The notes: a model not told the origin generated them from the letters alone. A stretch of 64,000 nucleotides of DNA from Streptomyces aquilus (GCF_003955715.1 NZ_CP034463.1:3906001-3970000), one strand, 5' to 3'. Positions 25,576 to 35,329 are shown, counted from the first letter of the stretch. Made by a program: numbers and translations.

Positions 25576-26814
25576 ATGCCCACGATGTCGTTCACGACTC
25601 CGGATCTCACGCCCGACTACGACGCCCTGGTCCAGCACTTCGACGAGTTCGCCGCCGCGGAAGTCGCCCCCCGAGTCCAGCGCATGGAGTCCTCCCCTCA
25701 CTCCGTGGAACGCGACCTGGCCCTGCTCATGGCCGAACAGGGATGGTTCGGCGCCACAATCCCCCGCCAGTACGCCGGCATGCATGCGGGACATCTCGCC
25801 AAGACGCTCATGATCCAGAGCGTGTCGCGGGCCTCGGGCGCGGCCGGCGCCATCCTGCAGGCGAGCCAGCTGCCTATATCGATGATCATCCACTTCGGCA
25901 GCGACGAGCAGAAGGCCCTGCTGCTGCCCCAGATCTCCTCCGGAGACACCCTGCTGTCGATCGCGGTAACCGAAGAGGAGACCGGCAGTCATGTACTCGG
26001 TATGGAGACCACCGCCCGCCGCGACGGCAGCGACTGGATCATCGACGGCAGCAAGGTCCACATCGGCAACAGCCACATCGCGCACATTCACTGCGTGGTG
26101 GCCCGCACCGCCTCCGCCGAGACGGCCGGTTCCCGCGCTCTGACCGCCTTCCTCGTCGAACACGACCGCGACGGACTGACCGTCGAACGGCACCAGCCTG
26201 CCCTCGGCCTGCACGGCTTCAGTTTCGGCAAGCTCACCTTCGACGGCGTACGAATACCCGAGGCCAACGTGATCGGCGAAGTGGGCGACGGCAAAGACAT
26301 CGCCTACAGCAGCAGCATCCTCTACGGCCGACCCAACCTCGCCGCGGTGTCCCTCGGCATCCACGAAGCGATCATGGAATGCGCGGCCAGCTTCCTTGAG
26401 GGACGCCGCCGTTACAACGGCACCCTCGCCGACCTTCCCGTCCTGCGTGACCGGATCGGTGCCATGAAGTCCCGGCTCATGGCCTGCCGCGAACTCGCAC
26501 ACCAGGCCGTACACATGCTCGACCACGGCCAGAGCTGCGACGGCGAACTCATCAACTCCAAGTACCTCAACCACAAATGGGCCGTCGAATCCGGCCAGGA
26601 CGCCATGGAACTGCACGGCGCCCACGCCCTGCGCACGGACTACCCCCTCCAGCGGCTCTGGCGGGACGTCCAGCACACCTACTCGCCCGCCGGAACCGGC
26701 GAGGTCCAGCGCCAACGCCTGGCCGAAACCGAACTCGGCGAGCCTCCCGTCCAGTGGTCCGAACGACTCGCGGCCAAGACCTCGCTCTTCCTCCCGACCA
26801 GCACAGACGCCTGA
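25576..26814 (+). CDS. acyl-CoA-dehydrogenase-like flavoprotein lacking the usual catalytic Glu
   Basis: A 412-residue protein with the complete acyl-CoA dehydrogenase fold: the N-terminal helical domain, the flavin-contact segment IAVTEEETGSHV (about 133-145), FGKLTFDGVRIPEANVIGE, and the C-terminal SPAGTGEVQRQRLAE. In the latter the position of the catalytic Glu (E in the YEGT of medium- and short-chain enzymes) is Ala. The alternative Glu on helix G used by isovaleryl-CoA dehydrogenase also seems to be replaced (YGRPNLAA). It may be a flavin monooxygenase-type homologue or a non-catalytic partner. It lies 58 nt after the GAF gene and probably shares the conservon operon. Confidence 0.82.
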   Translation: MPTMSFTTPDLTPDYDALVQHFDEFAAAEVAPRVQRMESSPHSVERDLALLMAEQGWFGATIPRQYAGMHAGHLAKTLMIQSVSRASGAAGAILQASQLPISMIIHFGSDEQKALLLPQISSGDTLLSIAVTEEETGSHVLGMETTARRDGSDWIIDGSKVHIGNSHIAHIHCVVARTASAETAGSRALTAFLVEHDRDGLTVERHQPALGLHGFSFGKLTFDGVRIPEANVIGEVGDGKDIAYSSSILYGRPNLAAVSLGIHEAIMECAASFLEGRRRYNGTLADLPVLRDRIGAMKSRLMACRELAHQAVHMLDHGQSCDGELINSKYLNHKWAVESGQDAMELHGAHALRTDYPLQRLWRDVQHTYSPAGTGEVQRQRLAETELGEPPVQWSERLAAKTSLFLPTSTDA

Positions 26815-26996
26815 CGCCCGCGCCCTGAGCCTCGACACCCAAGTGCAGGAAATACCGACGGCCAACCTCCGGAACCTGCGCCCGGTCCAGGCTCCACCTC
26901 ACGGGGCCTGCCGACAGCGCGGCTGGCCATGGAACAGATCGCCCGCCACGGCCCTTCGTTGCCCACCCCCCAACTCAACCGACACGGAGCCCCTCC

Positions 26997-27422
26997 ATGA
27001 CGAGCACAACTCCCGCCGTACGTACGGTCGATACGGATGTGTCGGCGCTGCTGGTCGAGGCGCGGCGGGAGCTGGACAGCATCGCTAACCGGGGCATCGT
27101 CTCCGCCCCGCGTGCCGTCGCCGACACGCTCACCACACTGGAGGAACTGGCCCCCACGCTGATCCCGCACGCCCGGGTTCTCGCCGCAACGCTCGGCGGA
27201 AAGGATCGGTCCGAGCTCGACGAGCTCATTGAGCGAATCGCGCGCCGCGCCGCCTCCCGGCCGCGGGCAGACCTCGCGTATGAGCATCTGCTGGTACTGA
27301 TCAGCCAGTTGCAGGAGCTGCTGCGCCAGTTGGAGCGAGCACACGGCATCGCCTGTCGGCGCACCCGGGCTGGTGCCGCCGAGCGCCGCGCCAAACAAGA
27401 CTCAGCCGGACCACAGACGTAG
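26997..27422 (+). CDS. helical protein of unknown function, 141 aa
   Basis: A soluble, charged, helix-rich protein. Two segments look like coiled coil or four-helix bundle: residues 15-60 (LLVEARRELDSIANRG) and 95-125 (LAYEHLLVLISQLQELLRQL). The tail is basic. ATG 26997 is preceded by a weak site (GGAGCCCCTCC). It stands alone between the conservon operon and the EEP genes, with 180 nt on the left and 170 nt on the right holding nothing recognisable. No function can be assigned. Confidence 0.65.
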   Translation: MTSTTPAVRTVDTDVSALLVEARRELDSIANRGIVSAPRAVADTLTTLEELAPTLIPHARVLAATLGGKDRSELDELIERIARRAASRPRADLAYEHLLVLISQLQELLRQLERAHGIACRRTRAGAAERRAKQDSAGPQT

Positions 27423-27593
27423 CGACCCGCACACGACTGTATTCATCCCCCGCCCGGTGTAGTTGCCGCCGGTCTCGCCCGTTTCGCGGACGAATGACAC
27501 TGCTCGAGCCCGTGGGGCCAAGACCGCTCCCCGGCACGCCGGTGACACCCCATGTACCCAGCCGAAATCTCGACAACGCCCTCTGGGAAGGCC

Positions 27594-28532
27594 ATGACTT
27601 CGAACCGGCGCATCAAGATCGTCAGCTGCAACTTCGAGCGCAACGGCGGCGGCGACCAAAGGAAATGGCTCGCCATGCACCAGCGGCTGGCCCAGCTGCA
27701 CCCGACGATCCTGTGCCGGCAGGAGAACCCGGGTCACGCTGCCCGTGGAAGCGGCAGCAAGCTGTTCAACGCCTCCAAGCGCATCCTCGGCGGCCTCGAA
27801 GGGGATCTGGGCCCGAAGGCGGCCACTGCCCTCTACTACGATCCGGAGGTCTTCGAGCAGGTCACTCTCTGGGACACCGACTGGCCGAACTGGCTGTTGC
27901 CGCCCACTGCGATGACCCTCCGGGTGTGCGGCACCGACGACATCGACCTGGTGGCGGCCTGCGCGCACCTGTCCTACAACTCCCCCTCGCTCCGCCCGAT
28001 CCAGGCCGAGGACGTCACCCGGTTCGCCGACAAGGTCGAGACCTGTCTGACGTCCGACGGCGAGGTGGAACGGAAGCTGCCGGTTCTCGCCCTCGGTATG
28101 GACTGCAACAGCTACATCGACCCCGACCGCCTCGTGCCCGGGGAATTGCCGATCCCCACCCTGGCGGAGATCAAGGATCCGCCGCACCGGGCGCACCGCT
28201 CCTATGAGATCGCCCCCGGCCGCCGGGTGATGGACTCCCGCCCTGACCGGATCCTGCTCGCCGCTGGCCTGGAGGACGCCGCACGGCACGCCGCTCTCCA
28301 GCCCGATGGTCCCGGTCTGGCCGCCGTCGCGCCCACCGTGGACGCGTGGGACACCCACGGGCCAGCCCACCGGGTCGACCGTGTCTACACCGCTGACTTC
28401 CTGCTGCCCGCCGTCGTGCACGCCGAGGTCGTCGACATGAAGGACCTGTCCGATCACCACACCGTGGTCGTGACCTACGACCTCGACACCGTCATCGAGA
28501 TCTACCGCGACCGCTTCGGTCCCGCGGCCTGA
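27594..28532 (+). CDS. EEP-superfamily phosphoesterase, second copy
   Basis: A 312-residue protein with the EEP motif set: SCNFERNGGG near residue 12, RQEN (Glu44), GMDCNSY (Asp170, Asn172), HRVDRVY, and SDHH (Asp287, His288). No signal peptide. Several features (WNLE/CNFE-NGGG, GMDxNSY) are shared with the copy right downstream, so these two are close paralogues. ATG 27594 has GGGAAG just upstream; ATG 27552 is an alternative. Substrate unknown; RNA, DNA or nucleotides are all possible. Confidence 0.83.
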   Translation: MTSNRRIKIVSCNFERNGGGDQRKWLAMHQRLAQLHPTILCRQENPGHAARGSGSKLFNASKRILGGLEGDLGPKAATALYYDPEVFEQVTLWDTDWPNWLLPPTAMTLRVCGTDDIDLVAACAHLSYNSPSLRPIQAEDVTRFADKVETCLTSDGEVERKLPVLALGMDCNSYIDPDRLVPGELPIPTLAEIKDPPHRAHRSYEIAPGRRVMDSRPDRILLAAGLEDAARHAALQPDGPGLAAVAPTVDAWDTHGPAHRVDRVYTADFLLPAVVHAEVVDMKDLSDHHTVVVTYDLDTVIEIYRDRFGPAA

Positions 28533-28622
28533 CGCGCCGGCACACCGGGCGCCATCCGCCTTCCCCTGCCGACCCGTCCGCGGCGCCCTGCGCCCACTCA
28601 GCTCGAACGCGAAGGAGCCCCC

Positions 28623-29516
28623 TTGACCTGCGACGGCACTGAACTGCGCGTGGCCTGCTGGAACCTTGAGCACAACGGAGGTGGCGGTCAACTGCGTCGT
28701 CTGGCGCACCGCGTCCTCGCCTCGTACCGGCCGCACATCGTCTTCCGGCAGGAACTGACGGGGGCCTGGGAGCACGGCAAACGCGCCTTGTTCGAGGAGG
28801 CGACCGCGCTCGGCGGCCTGTTCCCGTTCATGACGGCTCCACGCGAAGGCCGCAGTCGGAATCCGACCGGGGTGATGGTCGATCCGCAGCTGTTCGAGAC
28901 GGTGGCCCATACCGATCACGATCTGCCGTGGAAGGCGATCTGCCACGTCCAGGTGCGCCTCAAGGGTTACCCCAAGACGCTTCATCTGGCGTCGGGCCAC
29001 CTGTGCCACTTCGATCCCGACCTGCGCGCTACCGAAGCGCGTCGGCTCACCACCCTGGCCGACCACGGCCGCACCGCCCTGACGGGTATGGACGGCAACA
29101 GCTACCCCCACCGCAGTGCCGACGAGGTCTGCGAACCGCTTGTCTGGGCGGAAGTTGAGGATCCCGTCCACTTCCAGCACCGCACCATCGAGCGCGACGG
29201 CGTTCGCGTCAGCGACACGCGCCCGAGTGAAATCCTCACCGGCGGTCCGAAGGCCGTCTTCACCGACTTCGCCCACCACGCTGGCACCGCACTCCGGCAA
29301 AGCGGGGCGCTGGCCCCCACCGCCAGCCTGAAGCGCACGGACCAGGGCCCCCCGCAACGCATCGACTGGATCCTCGGCACCCCCGACTGGGCGCCGGCCC
29401 TTCGCCGGGTCGAGGTCATCGACACCGAAGACGTCCGACGGGTCACCGACCACGCGCTCGTCATCGCCACCTTCGACCTCGTCGCCGTGCAACACATCCT
29501 CAGCACCGCCGCATAA
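28623..29516 (+). CDS. EEP-superfamily phosphoesterase, third copy (TTG start)
   Basis: A 297-residue protein with ACWNLEHNGGG, FRQELTG, GHLCHFDPD, GMDGNSYPH, QRIDWILG and VTDHALV, the full EEP motif series. It is a tandem paralogue of the gene 90 nt upstream. The start is TTG 28623, chosen because GAAGGAG lies at ideal distance and the protein begins at the first EEP strand. The final motif is TDH rather than SDH, which is tolerated in the family. No signal peptide is seen. Confidence 0.83.
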   Translation: MTCDGTELRVACWNLEHNGGGGQLRRLAHRVLASYRPHIVFRQELTGAWEHGKRALFEEATALGGLFPFMTAPREGRSRNPTGVMVDPQLFETVAHTDHDLPWKAICHVQVRLKGYPKTLHLASGHLCHFDPDLRATEARRLTTLADHGRTALTGMDGNSYPHRSADEVCEPLVWAEVEDPVHFQHRTIERDGVRVSDTRPSEILTGGPKAVFTDFAHHAGTALRQSGALAPTASLKRTDQGPPQRIDWILGTPDWAPALRRVEVIDTEDVRRVTDHALVIATFDLVAVQHILSTAA

Positions 29517-29667
29517 CCGGGCCTGCGTGGCGCGAAGCGGCCCTGCCCTGCCCCAAAGCCCCGGCTGGTCTTCCTCCTGACGCGGCCGGACGGCGCGACG
29601 ACACGCCACACCCGCTGCACGATCCCCCTCCGATCCCCCTCCGACGACACCGAGGAACCAACCGACC

Positions 29668-32016
29668 GTGAAGCAGCTCCAGACCCCTCCACCACTGTTT
29701 CCGCACCAGCAGGAGGCAGTGGACGTCCTGGCCAAGAGCCTGATCGACTACGGCCGGGTCACTGCGGTGATGGCGTGCGGGACGGGCAAGACCCGGGTGG
29801 GCGCGGAAGTCGCGGGCCAGATCGCCGAGACTGGTTCGCGGCACCGTCTGGTGGTCGTCCCCACCCTGGAACTGGTCCGGCAGACCATGTCGGAATGGGC
29901 ATACCAGCTCGGCCGACAGCGGCTCGGCCGCATCGTCGCGGTCTGCTCGGACCGCGAGGTCCTCTCCGCCCAGCGCACCGGCCTTCAAGACGAACTCGAC
30001 GGCACCGACGCCCAGGTCGCCAACGACGCCGCCCAGCTGGCCGGCCTCGCCAAAGGCCCCGGGCCGCTGACCGTCGCCTGCACCTACGCCAGCCTCCACA
30101 TCCTGGCCCAGGCACAGGCACGCCACGGCATGGAGCCCCCGGACATCGCCGTGATCGACGAGGCCCACCGCACCGCGGGCGCCGCAACCAAAGCCTGGGC
30201 GGCCATCCACTACGACGGCACCATCACGGCGCGACGCCGTTTGTATCTCACCGCCACGCCCCGGATCCTCGACGGCGAGGGCGACGACGTCATCAGCATG
30301 GCGGACGAATGCCTGTACGGCCCGGTCGCCTACCGGCTGCCCTTCGCGACCGCCATCGAGCTCGGCCTACTGGCCCGCTACCGCCTCGTAGTACCCGTCG
30401 TCACCAGCAGCGAGGTCCACCAGCTCCTCGGCCGGGACGATGCATTCCTGCGCATCGGCAGAACCGCGGTGGCCGCCCCCATGCTCGCCAAGCAACTCGC
30501 TGTGCTGCGCGCCGCCCACGAGCACGGCATCCGGCGCATGATCACCTACCACGGCAGCATCGCCGAGGCGAGATGGTTCGCCGCCCTCCTGCCCCACGCC
30601 CACGCCCTCCTGCACCCCGACCAGCGCCCTCCCGCCCTAGCCGCCGAGCACGTTCACGGCAACCAAACCGTCGCCCAGCGACGAAAGGCGCTGGACCGGC
30701 TCGCCGGGCAGGAAGACGGCCTGGTCGTGGTCTCCAACGCCCGCGTCCTGTCGGAAGGAGTCGACGTCCCCGCCGTGGACGCGGTCTGCTTCCTCAGCCC
30801 GCGCAGCACGATCGACACCATCCAGGGCACCGGGCGGGCCATGCGGCTCAGCGACCGCAGCAAGCCCAAGACAGCGACCATCATGGTGCCGGTCTTCCTC
30901 CAAGAGGATCAGGACCCCGAAACCGCCCTGAGCTCCACTCCCTTCGGCCCCGTCTGGCAGACGGTGAGGGCCCTCGCCTCGCACGACGAGACGCTGCACC
31001 GGCAACTCGAAACCGCCCGCCGCTCCCTGGCCACCCCGGCCGCGGAGGGAAGGGTCCAGCTCGGCGCCGGTACCGAAGGAGAGCTGCCCGACTGGCTCTC
31101 CTTCACCGGTATCCCCGTGCCCCCGGACTTCGCCGACGCGATCACCGTGCGAACGGTTCGCGCGGCCACCACTGTCTGGCCCGAATACCTCCAGGCCGCC
31201 GAAACCTATCGGGCCGAGCATGGGGACCTCCGTGTCCACGAGGACTACCGCACCCCCACCGGACTGGGTCTGGGCCGCTGGATCGCGTACCTGCGCAAAC
31301 TGCACCAGCTGGGTAAGCTCTCGCCTTCCCAGATCGAGGAATGGGAAGCCCTCGGGATGACATGGTCAGTTCCCGATCAGAAACTCCAGGAACTGATCCT
31401 CGAACTAAGGGAATTCAAGAAGGAACACGGCCACCTGGACGTCCCGAAGACCTACGTCGCCAAGAAAGGCGACCACACGTACACACTCGGCAACGTATGC
31501 GCCAGCCTGCGCACCTCCTACAGATCCGGCCAGGTGCCGGACGCCAAAGTCGAGGCACTCAACGCGGAGGGATTCATCTGGGACCGAGCCGCATACGTGT
31601 GGAATCAATTCATCTCGGACTGCCGCGAGTTCATGATCTGGAACGGCCATCTCGACATACCTCAGCGCCATGTCTTGCGCGGCAGGGCAATCGGACAGCA
31701 GGTCTCTGGATTCCGCTCCCACCCTGACCGCCTAACTTCTGAACAGTGCCGAGAACTCGACCACATCGGTTTCGTCTGGGACTCGCTGCAATTCCGTTGG
31801 GATCTGCACATCAAAGCAGTCACCGAGTTCAAGGCCGAGCACGGGCATCTGAACATCCCGAGCAGCTATGCCATCGAGAAGCCGGTCCTCCTGCGCCCCC
31901 GCAGCTGGATGAACACGTGCGTCCAGAAGTATCGGCAGGGAAAGCTCAAACCGGAGCGGCACCAACAACTTGTGACCCTCGGGTTAGCTTTCCCCGACCC
32001 GAAAAGGGGCCAGTGA
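29668..32016 (+). CDS. DEAH-type SF2 helicase with helicase-associated repeats
   Basis: A 782-residue protein. The N-terminal half is an SF2 helicase with Walker A ACGTGKT (about 36-42), DEAH (164-167), LTATPR (about 192-197) and motif VI QGTGRAMR (about 388-395). The C-terminal third has four to five copies of the helicase-associated (HA) domain, each with a pattern like FKKEHGHLDVPKTY or FKAEHGHLNIPSSY. HA domains are thought to bind nucleic acid. Such helicases are found in streptomycete accessory DNA, including some phage-defence and mobile loci. Codon 773 is TTA (31984-31986). GTG 29668 has CGAGGAACC upstream. Confidence 0.9.
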   Translation: MKQLQTPPPLFPHQQEAVDVLAKSLIDYGRVTAVMACGTGKTRVGAEVAGQIAETGSRHRLVVVPTLELVRQTMSEWAYQLGRQRLGRIVAVCSDREVLSAQRTGLQDELDGTDAQVANDAAQLAGLAKGPGPLTVACTYASLHILAQAQARHGMEPPDIAVIDEAHRTAGAATKAWAAIHYDGTITARRRLYLTATPRILDGEGDDVISMADECLYGPVAYRLPFATAIELGLLARYRLVVPVVTSSEVHQLLGRDDAFLRIGRTAVAAPMLAKQLAVLRAAHEHGIRRMITYHGSIAEARWFAALLPHAHALLHPDQRPPALAAEHVHGNQTVAQRRKALDRLAGQEDGLVVVSNARVLSEGVDVPAVDAVCFLSPRSTIDTIQGTGRAMRLSDRSKPKTATIMVPVFLQEDQDPETALSSTPFGPVWQTVRALASHDETLHRQLETARRSLATPAAEGRVQLGAGTEGELPDWLSFTGIPVPPDFADAITVRTVRAATTVWPEYLQAAETYRAEHGDLRVHEDYRTPTGLGLGRWIAYLRKLHQLGKLSPSQIEEWEALGMTWSVPDQKLQELILELREFKKEHGHLDVPKTYVAKKGDHTYTLGNVCASLRTSYRSGQVPDAKVEALNAEGFIWDRAAYVWNQFISDCREFMIWNGHLDIPQRHVLRGRAIGQQVSGFRSHPDRLTSEQCRELDHIGFVWDSLQFRWDLHIKAVTEFKAEHGHLNIPSSYAIEKPVLLRPRSWMNTCVQKYRQGKLKPERHQQLVTLGLAFPDPKRGQ

Positions 32017-32431
32017 CCGGTGAAGACCTCCGATGCGTGTTCGCCTATGCCCACCCCGCCGACGCCCTGCGCTGATCAAACCGTTCCGAACCCGGTCGCG
32101 CCCCGAACGTGCCGTCATCCCACTCGACTCACGGGCCACATCCGTATCGGCTGTCTGCGTTTCGGCCACCGCCACCATCTGGTGAGCCCGCCCGTATCAA
32201 CGGTTGGCGGCTTGCGAGCCGCGAGATTGGGCGGGCGGGGATACGACTCAAACACGCGCGTTCGAAGCCGGGCGTCGCGTCGTTGTTCCGGTCATCATCA
32301 GCCATCCCCCAAGTCGGTGCTGGAGGTACCCAGTTGCCCGTAGTTCAGGCAGCCCCGAATGATTCCCCAACGGCCCCACGGCCGTTGTTGTGTGCCTCGC
32401 GGTTTACGAACAGGGCGAGAGGAGGTTTCCG
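32017..32431 (+). other. 415-nt interval, nothing recognised
   Basis: This gap between helicase and ABC transporter contains a short frame (32109-32435) whose middle (RLASREIGRAGIRLKHARSK) looks somewhat protein-like but matches nothing I know. A TTCGAAG at about 32260 resembles a T-loop, but no tRNA cloverleaf can be drawn. The end holds the GAGAGGAGG ribosome site of the transporter gene. Confidence 0.4.
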
Positions 32432-34333
32432 GTGAGCGCCGAACCCACATCCCCAGCGACTGATGCTGCGGCGCCGCGCCGGTTGCCGCCTCCGCCGCCC
32501 GCCGAGCTGCGCTACGGCGGCCGGTACGCCAAGAACCCCCTGACCGACGCGTCGTTCGCGAAGATGTGCCGACGGCTTCCCTCGGTGCTGGCGCAGACCG
32601 CGCGGATGGCCTGGGCGATCGACCGGCGAGCCGTGCTGCTGCTGGCGGGCTGTCAGCTGGCCATCGGCGTCAGCGCGGCCGTACTGCTCACCGCAACCTC
32701 CCGCGCGATGCGCTGGATCCTCGCCGACGGTGAAGTGGCCGATCGGCTCCACCAGGCGCTGCCAGCCCTGCTGGTCATCGCCTGCGCCTCGGCGGCCGGG
32801 CGGGTGGCGACCGCCCTGTCCTCGTACGCCGACGGCCGGATCACCCCGCGGTTGACCACCGAGTCCGACTGCGCCCTGGTGGCGGCGGTGTGCCGGATGG
32901 AGGCCGCCGCCAGAGCGGAGGACGGCTGCGCGGACCGGCAGGAAGCGGCGGAGATGGGGGTGGTCCGCAGCCACGTGATGGTGCAGGACGCCACCCGGTT
33001 CACCGCCGCCGTCGTGCGCATGGTCAGCGCGAGCGGGGTGCTCTCGGTACTGCACCCGCTGCTATTGCCGCTGCTGCTGCTCGCCGTCGTCCCCGCCGGC
33101 GTGGGGGCCGTCCTGCACGCCCGTGTCAACTACGAGACCCACTACGCCAACGTGGGCGACCGCAACGTCCGGCAGAACCTGCGCGGCTGGGCGACCAGCC
33201 TGAAATTCACCGACGAGATCCGCGCCAACGGCATGACCTCGTACCTGGTGTTCTGGTACCGGTCGATCTCGGAACGGATCGACTCGCGCACCCTCGCCGC
33301 GGCACCGAAGATGCTGCGGATCGTGCTGGTCAGTTCGGCGATCGGCGGCATCTTCCTCGTCGCAACCTGGGCGGGACTAGCCTGGCTGGCGGGCAGCGGA
33401 CGGATCGCACCGTCCATCGCCGCGACCGCGGTCATCGCCGTGCAGACCGCACTTGCCGCCCTCAGCCAGCTCGTCATCTACGGCGCAGCCATGTTCCACA
33501 CCTCCCTCTACCTCGCGGACATGGGCGGTTTCCTCGACTACGCCGCCGAACGCGCCCCCAACCGGGGCGAGTTCACGCCGAGCAGGCCGGTGGAAGAGAT
33601 CCGCCTCGACGAAGTCGTCTACCGGTATCCGGGCAAGGACACCCCAGCCGTGGCGGGAGTGTCGCTGGCGGTGCACAGCGGCGAGATCCTCGCCGTGGTC
33701 GGCGAGAACGGCTCCGGGAAGTCCACCCTCACCCGGCTGCTCGCCGCGATCTTCCTCGCCGACAAGGGCATCGTCGCCTGGAACGGCCGCGACGTCGCCG
33801 ACCTCGATCCCGACAGTCTCTGGGACCTGTCGGGGCTGGTGCCGCAGAACTTCGCGCAGTGGCCGCTGTCCGTCCGCGACAACATCACCCTCGGCCAGCC
33901 CCGCGAAGTGGGCGATCACCTGGTGTGGCGGGCCCTGGAGGAGGTCGGGCTGCGAGACGCCGTCGAGGAGCTGCCCGACGGCCTGGACACCCTGCTGGCC
34001 CGGGAGCTGTGGGGCGGGACGGAACTGTCGGGCGGGCAGTGGCAGCGTCTAGCGTGCGCGCGGGCGCTGTACCGCAGGTCAAGCCTGCTGATCCTGGACG
34101 AGCCGACCAGCCAGATGGATGCCCGCGGGGAGCACGCCATCCTCGAAGAGATCAAGACCATCGCGGCCGGACGGATCACGATCGTCGTGACCCACCAGCT
34201 GGTCAACACCAAGATCGCCGACCGGATCATCGTGATGGAACACGGCCGGATCGCCGAACACGGAACGTACGACGAACTCGCCCACGGCGGTGGCCTGTTC
34301 GCCGAGCTTCTGGCCCTGTCCACCGACCGCTGA
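32432..34333 (+). CDS. ABC exporter, fused permease and ATPase
   Basis: A 633-residue half-transporter. After a Pro-rich N-terminus, six transmembrane helices span about residues 65-355. The ATPase follows with Walker A GENGSGKST (about 424-432), Q-loop LVPQNFAQWP, signature LSGGQ (about 532-536), Walker B LLILDEP and the H-switch THQ. This is a type IV (MsbA/LanT-like) exporter without a C39 peptidase domain. It is the only transporter in the window and a candidate exporter for the lanthipeptide, although it lies about 12 kb from the biosynthetic genes. GTG 32432 has a strong GAGGAGG site. Confidence 0.9.
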   Translation: MSAEPTSPATDAAAPRRLPPPPPAELRYGGRYAKNPLTDASFAKMCRRLPSVLAQTARMAWAIDRRAVLLLAGCQLAIGVSAAVLLTATSRAMRWILADGEVADRLHQALPALLVIACASAAGRVATALSSYADGRITPRLTTESDCALVAAVCRMEAAARAEDGCADRQEAAEMGVVRSHVMVQDATRFTAAVVRMVSASGVLSVLHPLLLPLLLLAVVPAGVGAVLHARVNYETHYANVGDRNVRQNLRGWATSLKFTDEIRANGMTSYLVFWYRSISERIDSRTLAAAPKMLRIVLVSSAIGGIFLVATWAGLAWLAGSGRIAPSIAATAVIAVQTALAALSQLVIYGAAMFHTSLYLADMGGFLDYAAERAPNRGEFTPSRPVEEIRLDEVVYRYPGKDTPAVAGVSLAVHSGEILAVVGENGSGKSTLTRLLAAIFLADKGIVAWNGRDVADLDPDSLWDLSGLVPQNFAQWPLSVRDNITLGQPREVGDHLVWRALEEVGLRDAVEELPDGLDTLLARELWGGTELSGGQWQRLACARALYRRSSLLILDEPTSQMDARGEHAILEEIKTIAAGRITIVVTHQLVNTKIADRIIVMEHGRIAEHGTYDELAHGGGLFAELLALSTDR

Positions 34334-34412
34334 CCCAATTACGCCGTCGTCGCGCCCTGGCCCCGGGGCGCGACGACCCCACCCCTTGCCCGCCGTACGG
34401 ATGGAGGATTCC

Positions 34413-35329
34413 GTGACCGCACCAGCTCTCACGACGACCACTGCGGCGCGCTGATCGTCAGCGCGGACGGCTACTACCTGCTGCATCTGCGGGACGCCAA
34501 CAAAAACATCTGCAGCGCCGGACAGTGGTCGCTGCCCGGAGGCCATCCCGAGCCCGGCGAAAGCCTCGACGACACGATCGCCCGCGAACTGATGGAAGAG
34601 GCCGGCCTGCACATCCCCGACCTCGTCCCGCTCGCCGTCGTCGAGGACACAGACGCCGACGACCGGCCCACCAGCCGGGTCCAGGTGTACACCGGGACGT
34701 GGGACGGCGACCCCGCCCTGCTGCCTCTCACCGAGGGGATCATGCTGCGCTTCACCGATGCCGAACAGATCCCGTATCTGACCATGGACCCCGGCGCCAC
34801 GGCCGTCATCCGCCACCACCAGGAGGGCCCACGCCCAGACGGTGATGCCCCCGACGCGTTGCCGCTGCTGCGCCTACGCGATGCTGGCACGAAGACGGTG
34901 CCGAACGTTATCGGCGTCCATCTGTACCTGGAACGGGACGGCACGATCCTGCTCGGGTTGCGGCATCCCGACTCTGCCTACGCGCCCCTGGAGCACCATT
35001 TCCTGGCCGGTCACTGCGAACGGGAATCCGCCATCGCCTGCCTGGTCCGGGAGGCTTGGGAGGAGGCCGGGTTGGTGATCAAGGCTGAGGACGTCGAATT
35101 CGTGCACGCCGTCCACCTCGTCGACGCTCCCGGCGCGCAGCCGCGCCTCCAGCTGGTCTTCCGGGCCCGAACCTGGCAGGGCGAACCCCAGGTCCTGGAG
35201 CCGGACAAGTGCCTCAGCTGGAGCTGGTGGCCCGCCGACACCCTCCCCGAGCCCACCGTCGCCTACACCCGGGCCGCCATCGACGGTATCCGGCACGGAC
35301 GCCCCTACACAGAACTCGGCTGGGCCTGA
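34413..35329 (+). pseudogene. tandem Nudix hydrolase gene, apparent frameshift near the start
   Basis: Two Nudix domains in one frame. The first (from about 34445) has box GGHPEPGESLDD...RELMEEAGL; the second (from about 34915) has GHCERESAIA...REAWEEAGL. The frame of these domains has no ATG, GTG or TTG before ATG 34592, which lies inside the first Nudix box. GTG 34413, with GGAGG five bases upstream, is the evident start but is in another frame and hits TGA at 34452. A one-base change between them restores one continuous protein, so this is a fresh frameshift, a sequencing error, or start at a rare codon. The second domain could still be made alone. Confidence 0.7.

Noticed and set aside
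27402..29735. 777-codon open frame on the minus strand
   Set aside because: It is the exact antisense of two EEP genes with clear motifs; its translation is rich in Gly/Arg/Val without domains, as expected for a high-GC shadow frame.
32235..32300. tRNA-like TTCGAAG segment
   Set aside because: No acceptor or anticodon stem can be paired around it.
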